From positions 1,488,001 to 1,552,000 of the forward strand of contig NW_002476426.1 of NCBI RefSeq assembly GCF_000189635.1: a stretch of DNA of 64,000 nt, read 5' to 3'. Origin of the DNA: Tetrahymena thermophila SB210. Lineage: Eukaryota; Ciliophora; Oligohymenophorea; Hymenostomatida; Tetrahymenidae. A program made the position numbers and the translations under genes. The stretch's first letter is position 1; each line of letters opens with the position of its first letter. A model generated the notes under the pieces. It did no database searches. It saw only the letters and a list, made by a program, of their open reading frames with translations, and had not been told where the DNA came from. Positions 62,137 to 64,000 of the stretch are shown one piece after another.

Positions 62137-64000
62137 TCATTTCTTGGAAGGAGAATTTTATTTTCTACTTTGTTAAGAGGTAACTCTCTTAAATTACAAA
62201 TTTTAATTTCCATTCATGTGTACTGTACTGCTTAGTCCTTTTTTTACTTTTGGTTATTAGGTTGCTTTAATGTTACTCTAATTTGCATTTTTATCCATAA
62301 ATTATTGTAACAAAACATCAGGTATAGGCTCAGTATGGTAGTTTATTAGAGCTTTTAATGAAGTGTTATCTATTTAGTATTATTATACTTTTTAAATAGG
62401 AGGCTTGAAGAATCTTTGTTTGGTATTTATTAAAAGGTACTTTTCCTTATCTTCCAAGCTGTGCATTTGCTAAAATTCTTATGTTTGCTAAATTTCTAAT
62501 CCACTTGTTTATGATATTTAGTTTGGGCTCTTTAAATCTATATCATTTAGTTATAAATAGAAATCTTTACTTTTTTGAAATTAGCTATCTTTTGAGCCTT
62601 AGCTTTTTTAATTTTATTCATACTTAGTTTAATAAAATGTGCTGGGATTTTAATAGCTCGCTTCAAGTGTTTCTCTTGTTTTTAAGGTATTATCTTCTTC
62701 ACTTATATTTTCCTTATTCTTTTTTTTATTTTAAACATTTGGATTGGTAGAGCTAGCTTATTTTGCTTCTGATTTATTGCTATTAGAATTATTCATTAAA
62801 ACTCTGCTTTTTTAAGACATGGGAGTCACTTATTATTTCCAGTTCTCTTTAGTTAAGAAATTTTAGTTTAAAATTTGTAACTATTTATTCTCTATTTATT
62901 TTTTTTATTCATGTGCTCTCTTTAAATTGCTAAACTCAACCTCATTGTAGGACTCTAGTTTCTCTTCGTACTCTGATTCTATTAAAGAAAGAGATTTCTG
63001 ATTCATAAAACTGTTATCTATTAATGTGTTGTCTTTATTTAATTATTAATTATTATCTATCTGGGAAAGAGGTCTTTTTATGTGCAAATTATGAGATCTA
63101 AACTTATAACCCTGAGGAGACAGTATTCTACAATTCCTAAAATTAGATATTGGTGATATTTGATTCTGAATGAAAATATTTTCTTTTTAGATTTAGTTAT
63201 TTGAATTAACAGACACTGATCTAGGGGGTTTTATCTTAAATAAATTTTAGTTTCTTTTAAAGGTTTATTCTTTAAATTTGCTCTAGATTTATTTATATTA
63301 GTCCTTGGTTGTTGTTTATTAGCTGCTTTTTGTTGATATTGGCTTTTACATTTAATCATCCTGTTATTATTATATTTTAGATTGAATGACAGGAGTAGTA
63401 AAACAAATGTTCCCTCCTATTCTTAATGAATGAGATCTTTTCTTGCTTTTATAATTAAAATCGTTAATTGATTAAGTCTTGAAATCCTTTTATAAATTAA
63501 ATTTATCTTGCTCATCTGGCTCTGTCCTTGCTAAAATATTTTTTTAAGTATAATGAGAATTTTTGCTATTAGAATCAGATTGGTTAAATTCAGAAGTAAC
63601 AAGCTGATCATTTTAGTTTTCTGGTTTGAGAATTTTGATTTAGATTAATTCATTTTTAAATTATGGGCATATACTCTCATCTTAACTTTAGTTATACTAA
63701 TTTGCTAGAGGGGATAAATGATACGATGAATTGTTTGTGTAATTAGTTTTTTTTTTACCTTTTTATAACTCTACTCCAAAGCTATTTGAACGTAGAATCT
63801 TAGTGTCCAAGTAATTATTCAAGAATTAAGCTCTAGATTTTGAGTATTTTCTGACATTTTTCTTATATTTCTAGGTTTAACGAAAATCTTTTTCAAATTC
63901 TTTGTGGTTAATATTAGATTGAGCATTAACGATCTTATTGATTAAATTAATATTTTATTATGCTATTTAACGTTATTCTTCCTTTCTAAATTCACTATTC
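62137..64000 (-). CDS. Gln/Asn/Ser-rich protein, 5' end cut off by the window
   Basis: One minus-strand frame is open from the window edge to TGA 62137-62139 (about 620 codons) with no intron needed and no in-frame TGA. The visible part starts inside the gene. It is Gln/Asn/Lys/Ser-rich, with Arg/Ser-Pro phrases (KIKPPRSVSVNSNN, ISPISNFRNCRILSPQGYKF), a short Glu-rich helix (LSLIESEYEEKLESYNEVEF, NLKRAHEQKKQIENKQ) and an ending TSQQSRKQNSPSKK. I do not recognise the family. Because the 5' part is missing, a domain could lie outside the window. Confidence 0.82.

Overview
The window looks like ciliate macronuclear DNA of the Tetrahymena type. In every convincing gene TAA and TAG sit in frame as sense codons (read here as Gln) and TGA is the only stop. 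The DNA is very A+T-rich, most start codons follow a run of A, and introns are mostly short (39-138 nt) GT-AG, with one 193-nt and one 464-nt intron. Read with the standard code, almost every gene here appears as fragments; read with the ciliate code, long intact genes appear. Identification is by eye from translated motifs; no database search was possible.

Layout. 1-3302 (-) is a truncated Gln/Asn-rich coiled-coil gene. 3303-13794 is gene-poor: one Gln-rich gene (5906-8035 -) plus short frames that look like decayed non-LTR retrotransposon pieces (a zinc-finger-like piece near 5.5 kb and a reverse-transcriptase-like piece near 10.6 kb). 13795-18111 (+) is a 1,438-residue Gln/Asn-rich protein with a compact C-terminal domain. 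19389-24241 (+) is a five-exon FAM161-like, probably ciliary/basal-body protein. 24590-25561 (-) is coatomer zeta. 26257-28476 (+) is an F-box-like coiled-coil gene. 30003-31120 (+) is a delta-9 fatty-acid desaturase. 32109-32982 (+) is a mitoribosomal mL45-like protein. 33595-34220 (-) is a membrane-anchored cytochrome b5-like (MAPR/PGRMC) heme protein.

The second half starts with a Gln-rich coiled-coil gene (35078-37006 -) divergent from a leucine-rich-repeat gene (37713 to about 39155 +). Then come an Asn-rich protein (39332-41599 -), an FHA plus tandem-BRCT protein with MDC1-like architecture (43004-46257 +), a coiled-coil protein (47024-48214 -), a 2,177-residue multi-pass membrane protein with a PAS domain (49687-57158 +, seven exons), a long-chain acyl-CoA synthetase-like protein with altered catalytic motifs and a predicted N-myristoylation site (58182-60942 -), and a 5'-truncated Gln-rich gene (62137-64000 -).

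The genes are independent single transcription units of mixed housekeeping and ciliate-typical families; there are no operons and no shared pathway is evident. Four divergent intervals (25562-26256, 37007-37712, 41600-43003, 48215-49686) must carry back-to-back promoters. The strongest leads are the MDC1-like FHA/BRCT protein, the acyl-CoA synthetase with altered active-site motifs, the retrotransposon-like remnants, and the unknown C-terminal domain of the 13.8-18.1 kb gene.
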